Shown here in pieces: positions 41,431 through 50,732 of a stretch of DNA of 57,349 nucleotides; position 1 is the stretch's first letter, and each line of letters opens with the position of its first letter. The notes below the pieces were generated by a model. The model saw nothing but the letters and a program-made list of their open reading frames with translations, did no database searches and was not told the DNA's origin. The translations under genes and the position numbers were made by a program. This DNA is from Akkermansiaceae bacterium (lineage in GTDB: Bacteria > Verrucomicrobiota > Verrucomicrobiia > Verrucomicrobiales > Akkermansiaceae), in assembly GCA_903934285.1 (NCBI GenBank), contig CAIZNN010000052.1:1-57349 (forward strand). The letters are read 5' to 3'.

Positions 41431-41858
41431 GACTTGGCGCTGAGAGAATCCGGAAAGGTCGCCTCGGTGGTCAATTGAATCCCGCCGCGGGGCGCAAACT
41501 CCCCGCGCACGATCATCTCCACCGGCTGCAAGGCCTGCACCAAGTCGTCGAGAATCCGGTTGACGATCTCCTCGTTGAATGCCGGTTGGTTGCGAAACGA
41601 GGCGAGATAAAACTTGAGGCTTTTGGTTTCCACACAGCACTCGCCCGGCACGTAGCGAATCACCAGCCGGGCACTGTCCGGTTGCCCGGTGACCGGACAC
41701 AGCGAGGAAAATTCCGGACAATTCAGCGTGATCCAATAGCGCCGCCCCGGCCGTTGGTTCTGAAAGGTTTCCAGGCGCGCCTCATCCGGACTGGCCGGCA
41801 GTCGGCTTTCTGGCTTTCCCAGCAATGATAGTTTCTTTAAATCCGCGCGATCCGGCAT
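41427..41858 (-). CDS. queF: NADPH-dependent 7-cyano-7-deazaguanine reductase, short YkvM type
   Basis: This 143-residue enzyme reduces preQ0 to preQ1. It has the catalytic Cys in EFSSLCPVTGQPDSA, the family strand block GECCVETKSLKFYLASFRNQ and FNEEIVNRILDDL, and the end GGIQLTTEA. The short length is of the unimodular type. ATG 41858 (MPDRADLKKL) is chosen because the family starts there. As the first gene of the operon it precedes queC; I looked for a preQ1 riboswitch upstream and did not find a convincing one. Confidence 0.92.
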   Translation of the reverse strand: MPDRADLKKLSLLGKPESRLPASPDEARLETFQNQRPGRRYWITLNCPEFSSLCPVTGQPDSARLVIRYVPGECCVETKSLKFYLASFRNQPAFNEEIVNRILDDLVQALQPVEMIVRGEFAPRGGIQLTTEATFPDSLSAKS

Positions 41859-42112
41859 GGCCGGAGTCTGCGGAATCCCCCCCAAAGGTCGATTCCTTTT
41901 TCCCACAAACCGCCTCGCCCAGGCTGCAACACCCCTGCCCCCTGCCATGCAGGCACGTCAGCTTAACGGGATGGTGTGGTTTTGCTTGGCTTGACGCGCC
42001 CGCCCGCCACCGATTGCAACATGCTTTATAAATCCGAAATACCCCGACCCGCAATATCTTGTGTCCAATCCTAATCGCAACCACCACATTTAGGCGGTTT
42101 CAGCTTCCTTGG
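41859..42112. other. Divergent intergenic region between queF and smc
   Basis: No gene is recognisable. The stretch includes the smc promoter at its right end. On the queF side no clear -35/-10 pair or aptamer-like structure was found. Confidence 0.4.
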
Positions 42113-42141
42113 TTGCGGAGTGGCCGGCCGGAGCCTAGTCT
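42113..42141 (+). promoter_or_regulatory. Promoter of smc
   Basis: TTGCGG (42113-42118), a 17-base spacer and TAGTCT (42136-42141). Transcription would start near 42148, giving smc a leader of about 45 bases before ATG 42193. Confidence 0.45.
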
Positions 42142-42192
42142 ATGGCACGCCCATTCCCTCCCGGGCCTCACCTTCCCCCCCCTCCTGTCATC

Positions 42193-45100
42193 ATGTATCT
42201 CAAGACTCTGGAAATCCACGGTTTCAAGTCGTTCGCCGACAAGACCGTGTTAGAATTCGCCCAAGGCGTGACGGGCATCGTCGGCCCCAATGGCTGCGGC
42301 AAATCCAACGTGGTGGATGCGATCCGCTGGGTGCTTGGCGAGACCTCGGCCAAAGCGCTGCGTGGCGGCGAGATGGCCGACGTGATCTTCAACGGCACCG
42401 AAAAACGCAAACCCCTGGGCATGGCGGAAGTCACCCTCACCATGGCCGATTGCGAAGGTCCCTTGAAAGTGGCGTTCAACGAAATCGCCATCACCCGGCG
42501 GGTGTTCCGCGATGGCCGCTCGGAATACCGCATCAATGGCACGCTCTGCCGCCTCAAGGACATCAATGACCTGTTCATGGACACCGGCATCGGCCGCACC
42601 GCTTACTCGATCATGGCCCAGGGGCAAATCGACCAAATCCTTTCCTCCAAGCCCGAGGAACGCCGCGTCGTCTTCGAGGAAGCCGCCGGCATCACCAAAT
42701 TCAAACGCGAAAAAAAGGAGGCCCTGCGCAAGCTCGAGTACACCGAGGCAAACCTGCTGCGGGTCTCCGATGTGCTCGCCGAGCAAGAACGCCGGATGAA
42801 TTCGCTGCGCCGCCAGGTGGCCAAAGCCCGCCGCTATCAGGCGCTGGCCGCCGATGTCCGCGTGCTCGACACCCATCTGGGCCACAAACGCTTCACCGAA
42901 CTCACCGCCGAGCGCGCCGAACTCACCGTCTCGATCCGCGGCTTGGAAGTGCGCGACACCGAATTGGAACACCAACTCCCCGCCAAAGAGGGCGCGGTGG
43001 CCCAAGCCCGCGCCGCCGCCCGGGTCTTCGAAGGGGAACTCGCCGAACTCCGCCAACACCTCAACGAACACCGCAACGCCCTGTCCTCCGCCGCCGGCCG
43101 CGCCGCCTTCAACGAGGAACGCACCGCCGAACTCGAATCCCGCATCCGCCAAAACCACGAGGAAATCCACGCCACCCGCGAAAAACTCGCCCATCAGGAA
43201 TGTGCGGTCAACTCGGCCACCGAGGCGCTCGACCAACTCAACCGCCGCATTGCCGAACAAGAACTGCTGCTCGCCGAGCAGGAAACCCGCACCCGCAGCA
43301 CCCGCGAAGAACGCGCCGCCATCGAGGCCACCCTCCACGAGACGCGCAGCGAAGCCACCCGCTGCCAAACCCTCATCGCCTCCATGCAGGCGAAAATCGA
43401 AAGCGCCCTCGCCCAACTCGAAGGGACGCGCGAACGCGCCCGCCAACTCGCCGACGAAGAACAACGCCTCAACCTCGAACTCGAGGAATTCCGCTCCGAA
43501 CAAGCCCGCATCGCCGGCGAGGTCGAAGCCACCGGCACCCAACTCGCCACCCTTGAAGAAGTCTTCCACAGCGCCGAGCGCTCCTATCAACACACCCGCG
43601 GCGACCTCGATGCCGCCCGCAGCACTGCCACCGAAAGCCACAAATTCCTCAGCCAACGCGCCGCCCGCCTCGACGCCGTCCGCCAACTCGTCGAAAGCGG
43701 CGCTGGCTTTGAAAAAGGCACCCAGGCCGTCCTCGCCGGCCTCGACCAACCGGCCCACTTCCAACCGGCCATCCACGGCGTGCTCGCCTCGTTCCTCGAG
43801 GCGGATAACTCGTGTGCCCGCGCCATCGAAGCCGCCCTCGGCGCCAACCTGCAAGCGGTGCTGGTGCGCGATGAAACCACCGCCGAAGCCATCATCCAAC
43901 GCCTCACCGAGCAAAAACTCGGCCTCGCCGCCGTGCTGCCCGAGTCGTTCCTCGGCCACCCCGCCGGCACCCAGATGGAAACCGTCCCGCACGGCGCCAT
44001 CGCCTGGGCCCTCGACCGCGTCAAATCCGACCCCCGCGTCGCCCCCATCATCGCTCGCCTGCTCGACAAAGTCCTCATCGTCCCGGATCTCGCCACCGCC
44101 TTGCGCCTCCGCTTGTCCCTGCCCGATATCACCTTCGCCACCCCAACCGGCGAATTGTTAGACGGGGCGGGCATGCTGCGCGGCGGGGTGGCCGCCGAAG
44201 GCAGCACTTCCGTGCTGGAGCGCGGCAACGAAGTGCGCGCCCTCACCAGCGAAGTGGCCGAACTCACCGCCACCGACGAGGCGGCCCGCGCCCGGGTCAT
44301 CCAGTTTGAGGCCCACCTCGAAGAACTCCGCGAGGAAGTCGAATTGTCACGCGAACGGCTGCAACGCGGCAAAGTCGACCTCTCGACCCTGCAAGGCCAG
44401 CTCAGCCTGGCAACCCGCGAAGTGGAGAACTTCGACACCAAGCTCGAGAATGTCCGCTGGGAACGCGGCGAACTCGAAAAACGCGAAGCCACCGCCGCGG
44501 CCAGCCGCCAACACCTCGAGGCCGAACTCAGCGCGGCCCGCGACCGGCTCGAAGCGCTCGAAACCGCCACCCGCCGCCTCCAATCCGAGTCCGACGCCGC
44601 GGCCCGGCGCAACCAGGACTTGGCCGACGCCCTCAACGAAGTCCGCACCGTGCTGGCGGTCGAACGCCGCGCCAAACAAGCCGCCGAAGAACAACAAATG
44701 CCAATGGCGGCGCGCCTCGCCGAATTGCGCGAAATCTCGATCCGCCGCGAAACCGAGATTTCCGCCTTTGACCAGCGCATCGAAGCTGCCAGCGCCGAAA
44801 ATGCCCGCCTCGCCGAGGAATGCGAAACCCACCGCGCCGAAGCCGAGGACCTCCAAGCGGAAATCGAATCGCGCGCCGGGGGCCGCACCACCCTGATGGA
44901 AACCATCGAGGCCGCGGAAATCGCCCTCGCCACCCTGCGCCGCGACCACGCCCGCGTCTCCGAACAAAAAGGCCGCGAGGAAATCGCCGCCACCAAGCTC
45001 GACCTCCACCTCGACAACCTCACCAACACGATCCAGGAGCGCCATCAGGTCGAGCTCGCCACCTTCGAGCCCGACGCCCACGCCCTGCTCAACAGCATCG

Positions 45101-45972
45101 CCTCGCAAAAGGCCTTGCAAGCCCGCAGCGGCCGCCAGTCGCTCGTCTCCGGCGAAGAATCCGACGACTCCCACGACGAGGAAATGCCCACCATCGTCGT
45201 CGATGCCACCCGCAGCGATGACCTCGCCGAGCTTCCCGGCGAGCCCAGCGGCGCCCCGGACTGGGCCTTTGTTGAATCCATCGTCACCGACATCAAGCGC
45301 CGGCTCGATGCCATGGGCCCGGTCAACCTCGATGCCATCGAGGAATTCGAGGAACTCGAAGAGCGCCACACGTTCCTGCGCAACCAACATGACGACCTCG
45401 TCAAATCAAAGGGCGAACTGCTGGAGGTGATCGATCGCATCAACGTCGAAACCCAGCGCCTGTTCTGCGAAACCTTCGCCCAGGTCCGCCTCAACTTCCA
45501 AGACATGTTCAAGGAACTCTTCGGCGATAAGGGCCAGGCCGACTTGCTCTTGCTCGATGACACCGATCCGCTCGAGTCCGGCATCGACGTCATCGCCAAA
45601 CCACCCGGCAAAAAACTCCAATCCATCACCCTGCTCTCCGGGGGCGAGCGCTCAATGACCGCCGTGGCCCTGCTGTTTTCCATCTACATGATCAAGCCCA
45701 GCCCGTTCTGCGTGCTCGACGAACTCGACGCCCCGCTCGATGAATCCAACATCAACCGCTTCGTCAAGGTGCTGGATCGTTTCATCGACCGCAGCCAGTT
45801 CATCATCGTCACCCATTCCAAGCGCACCATGGCCCGCGCCGATGTCATGTATGGCGTCACCATGGAAGAATTCGGCGTCTCCAAACCCGTCGGCATGCGC
45901 CTCACCCAAGGCGACCACAAACCCACCGCCACCACCGCCGCCCAAAAGGCCGCCCTCAGCCTCGACGGCTGA
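42193..45972 (+). CDS. smc: Chromosome partition protein SMC
   Basis: This 1259-residue ATPase compacts and segregates the chromosome. Walker A GPNGCGKSN is at residues 31-39, followed by the Q-loop region GQIDQILSSKPEERR. Long coiled coils surround the hinge (about 510-680, ending near VLIVPDL). An acidic low-complexity stretch (EESDDSHDEEMPT) precedes the C-terminal head, which has the signature LLSGGERSMTAVAL (near 1147) and Walker B FCVLDELDAPLDE (near 1172). ATG 42193 fits the family start; an ATG at 42142 would fall on the promoter. The acidic insert makes it longer than most bacterial SMC proteins. scpA and scpB are not nearby. Confidence 0.95.
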   Translation: MYLKTLEIHGFKSFADKTVLEFAQGVTGIVGPNGCGKSNVVDAIRWVLGETSAKALRGGEMADVIFNGTEKRKPLGMAEVTLTMADCEGPLKVAFNEIAITRRVFRDGRSEYRINGTLCRLKDINDLFMDTGIGRTAYSIMAQGQIDQILSSKPEERRVVFEEAAGITKFKREKKEALRKLEYTEANLLRVSDVLAEQERRMNSLRRQVAKARRYQALAADVRVLDTHLGHKRFTELTAERAELTVSIRGLEVRDTELEHQLPAKEGAVAQARAAARVFEGELAELRQHLNEHRNALSSAAGRAAFNEERTAELESRIRQNHEEIHATREKLAHQECAVNSATEALDQLNRRIAEQELLLAEQETRTRSTREERAAIEATLHETRSEATRCQTLIASMQAKIESALAQLEGTRERARQLADEEQRLNLELEEFRSEQARIAGEVEATGTQLATLEEVFHSAERSYQHTRGDLDAARSTATESHKFLSQRAARLDAVRQLVESGAGFEKGTQAVLAGLDQPAHFQPAIHGVLASFLEADNSCARAIEAALGANLQAVLVRDETTAEAIIQRLTEQKLGLAAVLPESFLGHPAGTQMETVPHGAIAWALDRVKSDPRVAPIIARLLDKVLIVPDLATALRLRLSLPDITFATPTGELLDGAGMLRGGVAAEGSTSVLERGNEVRALTSEVAELTATDEAARARVIQFEAHLEELREEVELSRERLQRGKVDLSTLQGQLSLATREVENFDTKLENVRWERGELEKREATAAASRQHLEAELSAARDRLEALETATRRLQSESDAAARRNQDLADALNEVRTVLAVERRAKQAAEEQQMPMAARLAELREISIRRETEISAFDQRIEAASAENARLAEECETHRAEAEDLQAEIESRAGGRTTLMETIEAAEIALATLRRDHARVSEQKGREEIAATKLDLHLDNLTNTIQERHQVELATFEPDAHALLNSIASQKALQARSGRQSLVSGEESDDSHDEEMPTIVVDATRSDDLAELPGEPSGAPDWAFVESIVTDIKRRLDAMGPVNLDAIEEFEELEERHTFLRNQHDDLVKSKGELLEVIDRINVETQRLFCETFAQVRLNFQDMFKELFGDKGQADLLLLDDTDPLESGIDVIAKPPGKKLQSITLLSGGERSMTAVALLFSIYMIKPSPFCVLDELDAPLDESNINRFVKVLDRFIDRSQFIIVTHSKRTMARADVMYGVTMEEFGVSKPVGMRLTQGDHKPTATTAAQKAALSLDG

Positions 45973-46065
45973 ACATCTAATACAATTCTCCCGGCAGGAG
46001 AGGGAAACCCGGGGTGGCGCGGCGTGCCCGAGTGGGTGCCACTCCACCCCATCGCGCCGCCCGGC

Positions 46066-46680
46066 TCACAGGCCAAGGAAATTGCCGATGAGGCGCAAGC
46101 CGGCGTCCTGGCTTTTCTCCGGATGGAATTGACAGGCCAACAACTTGGGCATCTCGATGGCCGCGGCAAAGGTGTCCGCGCCGTAGCTGGTGGTCGCCGC
46201 GACAATGGCCGCGTCATCCGGCACCGGGAAAAAGGAATGCACAAAATAGAAATACGGCTCGGCTCCCAGCCCGTGCCAGTTGCCCGCATCGGCTCGCCGC
46301 GGCACCACCGAGTTCCATCCCATATGGGGGATTTTCAGCCCCGGCTCCTCCGCAAAGCGACGCACCGTGCCGCGCACCACACCCAGGCCCGCCACCCCGG
46401 GGCTTTCCTCGCTGCCATCAAACAAGATCTGATAGCCCAGGCAGATGCCCAGATAGGGTTTGCCCGCCAGCAGCCAGGCGCGCAACGGGTCTAACAAATC
46501 ACGGGCTGCCAGCTGCGCCATGCAATCGCCGAATGACCCGACGCCGGGCAGCACCAGATGGGTCGCATCGGTTAGACCGGGGGCGGCATCGACGAGCCGC
46601 GGCGCGATGCCCAGGGCGGCCAGGGCGTTGGCGACACTGCGCAGGTTGCCCGCGCCATAGTCAATCAGCGCGACGTTCAC
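46066..46680 (-). CDS. hisH: Imidazole glycerol phosphate synthase subunit HisH
   Basis: This 204-residue glutaminase supplies ammonia to HisF in histidine synthesis. The triad is the Cys in LGICLGYQ, and His and Glu in CQFHPEKS. ALIDYGAGNLRSV and LPGVGSFGDCM are family blocks. Its ATG at 46680 overlaps the hisB stop by ATGA, so the two are translationally coupled. hisF and the other his genes are not in the window. Confidence 0.93.
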   Translation of the reverse strand: MNVALIDYGAGNLRSVANALAALGIAPRLVDAAPGLTDATHLVLPGVGSFGDCMAQLAARDLLDPLRAWLLAGKPYLGICLGYQILFDGSEESPGVAGLGVVRGTVRRFAEEPGLKIPHMGWNSVVPRRADAGNWHGLGAEPYFYFVHSFFPVPDDAAIVAATTSYGADTFAAAIEMPKLLACQFHPEKSQDAGLRLIGNFLGL

Positions 46681-47270
46681 AGCGCTTGTTTGGTGCTCGG
46701 AATCCCCTTGACCCGCGGATCGCGCTCACAGGCATCGCGCAGGGCGCGGGCCAAGCCTTTGAAAATGGCTTCCGCCACGTGGTGGCCGTCGCGCCCGTAG
46801 AGCAATTCCACGTGGACGTTGGCGCGCAAATTCGAGGCGAGGGCGCGACAAAATTCCTCGACCAAGGTGAACGGGAAATTCGGTGCGGAGGCGGTGCCGG
46901 CGGGTGCCCGGAACTCGAGGTGCGGGCGGTTGCTCAGATCGATGACGACGCGGGCCAGCGTCTCGTCCATCGGCAGATAGGCGCAGCCGTAACGGCTGAT
47001 GCCCTCCTTGCTGCCCAGCGCCTCGCGCAGGCAATCGCCCAGCACAATGCCGGTGTCCTCCACGGTGTGATGGAAATCCACCGTTAGATCGCCGGTCGCC
47101 TTCAGGCGCAGGTCAAACAACCCGTGCCTGGCAAACAACGTGAGCATGTGATCGAAAAACGGAATCCCGGTATCGATCACCGAGACGCCGGAGCCATCGA
47201 GGTCGATCGAAAGCTCGATGGCGGTCTCGGCGGTTTTGCGCGAGCGGGCGGCGGTGCGTGGGGTTGCCAT
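46677..47270 (-). CDS. hisB: Imidazoleglycerol-phosphate dehydratase
   Basis: This 197-residue manganese enzyme catalyses the sixth step of histidine synthesis. The metal-binding repeats are GIPFFDHMLTLFARHG with DFHHTVEDTGI, and GRDGHHVAEAIFKGLARAL. It is the single-domain type without a phosphatase. ATG 47270 (MATPRTAARSRKTAETAI) is chosen as the start; the open frame continues upstream without homology. It lies 13 bases downstream of the PTPDL protein gene, an unusual neighbour. Confidence 0.93.
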   Translation of the reverse strand: MATPRTAARSRKTAETAIELSIDLDGSGVSVIDTGIPFFDHMLTLFARHGLFDLRLKATGDLTVDFHHTVEDTGIVLGDCLREALGSKEGISRYGCAYLPMDETLARVVIDLSNRPHLEFRAPAGTASAPNFPFTLVEEFCRALASNLRANVHVELLYGRDGHHVAEAIFKGLARALRDACERDPRVKGIPSTKQAL

Positions 47271-47283
47271 GGGGCCGGGCCGG

Positions 47284-48405
47284 TTATTTTTCCTCACTCG
47301 GTTTGGCACCCGAGGCCGCGGCGGCATCTTGCAACTCCTTGAGGTAGCGCGCTGGCAGCGCGGCGGCTTCCGCCTCGGCCAGCGCCTTGTCCATGGCTTC
47401 GGCATCCGCCTCGCTGTGAATGACTTTCCAGGCATCACGGAAAATTTTCCCGCCATCCACCGTGGCCGGCTCGGCGGCCGTGCTGAGGCGCTGAAGCTCC
47501 GCCTCGGCCAGGCTGTTGCCATCTTCCAGCGACTGCTTGTGATTGGCGTGCGGCGTGACCCAAACCTGCTGGGATTTTTTCTCGCGTTGATAGGATTTCT
47601 CCAACTTTGCGAGCTGCTCGTCAAGGGCGCGGCGGATATCCTCGCGTTCGGGTTGGGACATTTTCTCCAGATCCGAGGTTTGCTTTTCCATGCGCGCGTC
47701 AAAGGTCGCCAGGCTGGCGGCGACTTGGGCGCGGAACTCTTGCAGCACTTTGACCACCACCGGCAACACCTCACGATAACAGGCGGCGGATTGATACTCC
47801 TTGTCCAGGTCCGCAAACGCGCGCAGTGCCACGAGCCATTGCGAGCTTTTCGCCGCACCGCGGATTTTCGCATCGAGCACCCTCGCATCCAGATCAAACG
47901 CGTTGGCCCGGTAATCCGCGCCTTTGATCATGCTCCCCTGGATTTTCCGGCCCCCGGCGGCGACCTCCGCACTTTCCTCGGTGAGCGTTTGGGAAATGGC
48001 AGCCACTTCTTTCAGTTTGGCACTCTTGGGAAATCTGGTGCAGAAGGTCTTCACCGCAAGCAACCGTTGCTTGTAGTCGTCGACCGTCAGCAAGTCCGGC
48101 GTCGGCGTAAGCTTGACGATTTCCAGAAACGCCTTCTCGTCGAGCTTCTCACTAACAATTCTCACCACGTCCTTTTTGGGGACCGTCTTGATGTCCTTGA
48201 TGTTGGGTTTCCACTGGTACTCGATGACATAGGCATCCCCCTGCATGCGAATGACCTCGCCCTTCAAGACCGTGCCGTCCTTGAGAACGAAATCCCCTTT
48301 CAAGACCGTGCCATCCTTGAGGGTGAGTGGCACGGCGGAGGCTTGACCGGCAAAGGGAAAAGCGCTGAGAAAAATCAATGAGGAGGCAATGAGTGGAAAC
48401 TTCAT
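47284..48405 (-). CDS. PTPDL-type secreted protein
   Basis: This 373-residue protein has a signal peptide (MKFPLIASSLIFLSAFPFAGQASA). The mature N-terminus has a duplicated LKDGTVLKG unit (LKDGTVLKGDFV, LKDGTVLKGEVI), and the LTPTPDLLT motif near residue 99 marks the verrucomicrobial PTPDL family. The rest is largely helical and charged (for example EKQTSDLEKMSQPEREDIRRAL). The function is unknown. It lies between the DUF255 lipoprotein (33 bases upstream) and hisB (13 bases downstream), and the three genes are probably co-transcribed. Confidence 0.7.
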   Translation of the reverse strand: MKFPLIASSLIFLSAFPFAGQASAVPLTLKDGTVLKGDFVLKDGTVLKGEVIRMQGDAYVIEYQWKPNIKDIKTVPKKDVVRIVSEKLDEKAFLEIVKLTPTPDLLTVDDYKQRLLAVKTFCTRFPKSAKLKEVAAISQTLTEESAEVAAGGRKIQGSMIKGADYRANAFDLDARVLDAKIRGAAKSSQWLVALRAFADLDKEYQSAACYREVLPVVVKVLQEFRAQVAASLATFDARMEKQTSDLEKMSQPEREDIRRALDEQLAKLEKSYQREKKSQQVWVTPHANHKQSLEDGNSLAEAELQRLSTAAEPATVDGGKIFRDAWKVIHSEADAEAMDKALAEAEAAALPARYLKELQDAAAASGAKPSEEK

Positions 48406-48438
48406 GAGAATAAGGTGATGGTGCGGGCGCAGTGTTCA

Positions 48439-50613
48439 CTAGTTTTTGGCAGAAAGCAAGAGAGCATCTTGCAAGGCCTCGGGACTGGCCGCTAGGTGAC
48501 TGCTTCCATCAGACAGGATGACCTTGACCGACCCATTCGGCACGCCATCCGCCGCGCTGGCCGCACGTCGTTTAATCAAGCGCAGCGGCAAGCGTTGCAC
48601 CGCGGTTTTCAGGGCTTCCGGCAGGTCTTTGCCGTCCAGCACCTGCGGCGCGTAATGACGCACCAGCGTGGCTTGAATCAGGCCGGTATGCAACACCGGC
48701 CGCTCCAACGCCACCATCGGCAATGGCACGGCCAAGCGGGCGAACGATTCCGCCAACGGCCGACCGCGTGCCGCCAACCGGCACTCCGCCATGGACATGA
48801 GACCGGCGGTGGAATCATCATACAACATCATCAGATCGGTGATGGGAAGATCGATGATTTTGGCATCGTCCGGGCATTCCTTAAGAAAATCCGCCGAGGT
48901 GAACCGCTCGGCAGCCGTGCTGGCCAGATCCTCCGCCCACAGAAGCTGCCTCTCATCACCCGTCACATCCGCCACATCCAGCGCCGCTTGCACCGCCAAG
49001 CCGTAGAGAAACGCGCGCCCCGCCGAAATCGAAGGCGGGGTCCTGGCGGCATACATCCATAACTGTGGACCATCGGCGAAGGTCTGCCGCGCCCGATCCA
49101 GCAAGGCCACTGCCTTATCGCGAAACGCGGGGTTGCCCGTCGCCCCGAAGGCTGCCGCGTAGGCCGACACCATGCGCAGGGTGGTGGCGGCATGCGCCGT
49201 TTCATCCCGTTGCCGCGTGCCGAGGCGCTCCTCGCGGGCTTTGAGCAGGATTTTGCGCGCGGCCTCAAAGCGCGGCTTGAACGCGTCCGGGGTGAGCGCC
49301 AGCCCGGCGGCGATCTCCGCCATCGGCTTGCTCAACGCCAAGGTATTGCCACGGAAAAACTCCCGGGTGGGATCCGCTTCGGATGGCAGATTGCCCAAGC
49401 CACGCATGCCGGTGGCCGCAATCCACCAGGTGGCGTCATCCGGCGGCAGGGTCTTGCGGATTTCCTCCACCGTCCACAGCCAGGCCTTGGTAAGCGTGGC
49501 GGAGGAATCCCCCAGTGCAAACATCCCATCGTGGGTCGCAAACGATTTCTCGGTGAAGGCCAGCACCCCGAGCGCCCGCTCCAGCACCAGCGGATCCCGC
49601 GTCACCTGATAGGCCCGCAACAACGCCACAATCGCCCGGGCCTGGCCATTGCCTTCCCGATCAAACACCGGAAAGGCCCACGTCCCCGAACGCCGGGACG
49701 AAAACAACCCGCCATCGAGCGGATCGAACATCGCACTGGACAACAAATCCTTCAGCAACTCTTGAATCGTGGTCAAGCTGCGGGCCCGGATTTCCTTCGG
49801 CACCGCCGGATTGATCGCCGCGCTTGCCAACATGTCAATCGAGCCGGAGGGAAACAGCCCGCCGGCCTCATCAAACGAGCGCGACACCGGATCGTACAGC
49901 GAGGTGAGCTGGCGGACCGCCTTGATCACATCGAGCGCGGGCTCCTTGCTGGCCTGATCCTCATTTTTGCGGCGGGCAATCCTCTCGCGGCGGGCCTGGT
50001 TATCCTTGGCGCTATTGGTTGCCACATAGTCCGGATCGCTCGCCCAGGTGCGGCTCAGCAGGGCATGGGATTTATCAAACAAATCACGCACCGCGCCCGG
50101 CGCTCCTGCCGTCACCGGGATCCACGCCACCGGATTGGCTGCGGGCGTCAACCAAACAAACATCGGCAGTTGCACTTGCAGTTTGATTTCCGCGGCCAAA
50201 TCAGCTACTAACAAGCCGACTTCACGCGCCGCATCGCCATCGACCAGCACTGGCACATAGTTTTCATTTATCAGGGCCACCAGCCCGGCATCGCCCGCCA
50301 TTTCGCCCAGCACCTTGTGGAAAGCGGTGTGCTGCGGCATGGCAACGACCAGAAACACCAGGCGCTTGGCCGCCTTGGCACGCTCGAAGGTCTCCTTGGT
50401 CCACGGCTGCCAACGGATCGGTGAATTCACCTGGCTGCAATAAACCGCACCGGGCAACGCGGTGACCGTGTTCGCCTGCAACTCGGGCGCCACCACCGAG
50501 GCGGCTCCCCCATCCGTCCCGCTCGTGCGCTTGCGGCAGGAGCTCCCGCCCAGCAGCACCATGCCGCCAAGGATTGCAGCACCCACCCGCCTGAAAATCA
50601 TCGTGGCTTTCAT
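48439..50613 (-). CDS. Lipoprotein with degenerate thioredoxin (DUF255) domain
   Basis: This 724-residue protein has a lipoprotein signal (MKATMIFRRVGAAILGG, lipobox LGGSSC). Residues about 60-190 resemble the DUF255 thioredoxin-like domain (NSPIRWQPWTKETFERAKAA, VFLVV), but where the CxxC would be it reads AMPQHTAFHKV, so redox activity is unlikely. The long helical C-terminus resembles the alpha/alpha-toroid part of the YyaL/spermatogenesis-associated protein 20 type. ATG 50613 is chosen for the signal peptide; the frame is open further upstream. It is the first gene of a possible DUF255-PTPDL-hisB-hisH operon. Confidence 0.7.
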   Translation of the reverse strand: MKATMIFRRVGAAILGGMVLLGGSSCRKRTSGTDGGAASVVAPELQANTVTALPGAVYCSQVNSPIRWQPWTKETFERAKAAKRLVFLVVAMPQHTAFHKVLGEMAGDAGLVALINENYVPVLVDGDAAREVGLLVADLAAEIKLQVQLPMFVWLTPAANPVAWIPVTAGAPGAVRDLFDKSHALLSRTWASDPDYVATNSAKDNQARRERIARRKNEDQASKEPALDVIKAVRQLTSLYDPVSRSFDEAGGLFPSGSIDMLASAAINPAVPKEIRARSLTTIQELLKDLLSSAMFDPLDGGLFSSRRSGTWAFPVFDREGNGQARAIVALLRAYQVTRDPLVLERALGVLAFTEKSFATHDGMFALGDSSATLTKAWLWTVEEIRKTLPPDDATWWIAATGMRGLGNLPSEADPTREFFRGNTLALSKPMAEIAAGLALTPDAFKPRFEAARKILLKAREERLGTRQRDETAHAATTLRMVSAYAAAFGATGNPAFRDKAVALLDRARQTFADGPQLWMYAARTPPSISAGRAFLYGLAVQAALDVADVTGDERQLLWAEDLASTAAERFTSADFLKECPDDAKIIDLPITDLMMLYDDSTAGLMSMAECRLAARGRPLAESFARLAVPLPMVALERPVLHTGLIQATLVRHYAPQVLDGKDLPEALKTAVQRLPLRLIKRRAASAADGVPNGSVKVILSDGSSHLAASPEALQDALLLSAKN

Positions 50614-50732
50614 GATGTGTTTGAAAAAGTTGCCGTATTTCCCGCCTCGCACTCTGTGCACCCCCACTGTGAAGAAAAAACTTCCTCTATAGCAAGCACA
50701 AGCTAGGCTGCGTCCACAATTTCCTCCAAAGC

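Noticed and set aside
41859-42112. preQ1 riboswitch upstream of queF
   Set aside because: No recognisable aptamer core or A-rich tail preceding the start was found on the minus strand.
42142-42192. Upstream ATG of smc at 42142
   Set aside because: It directly follows the -10 box, so it would lie before the expected transcription start, and the family N-terminus begins at 42193.
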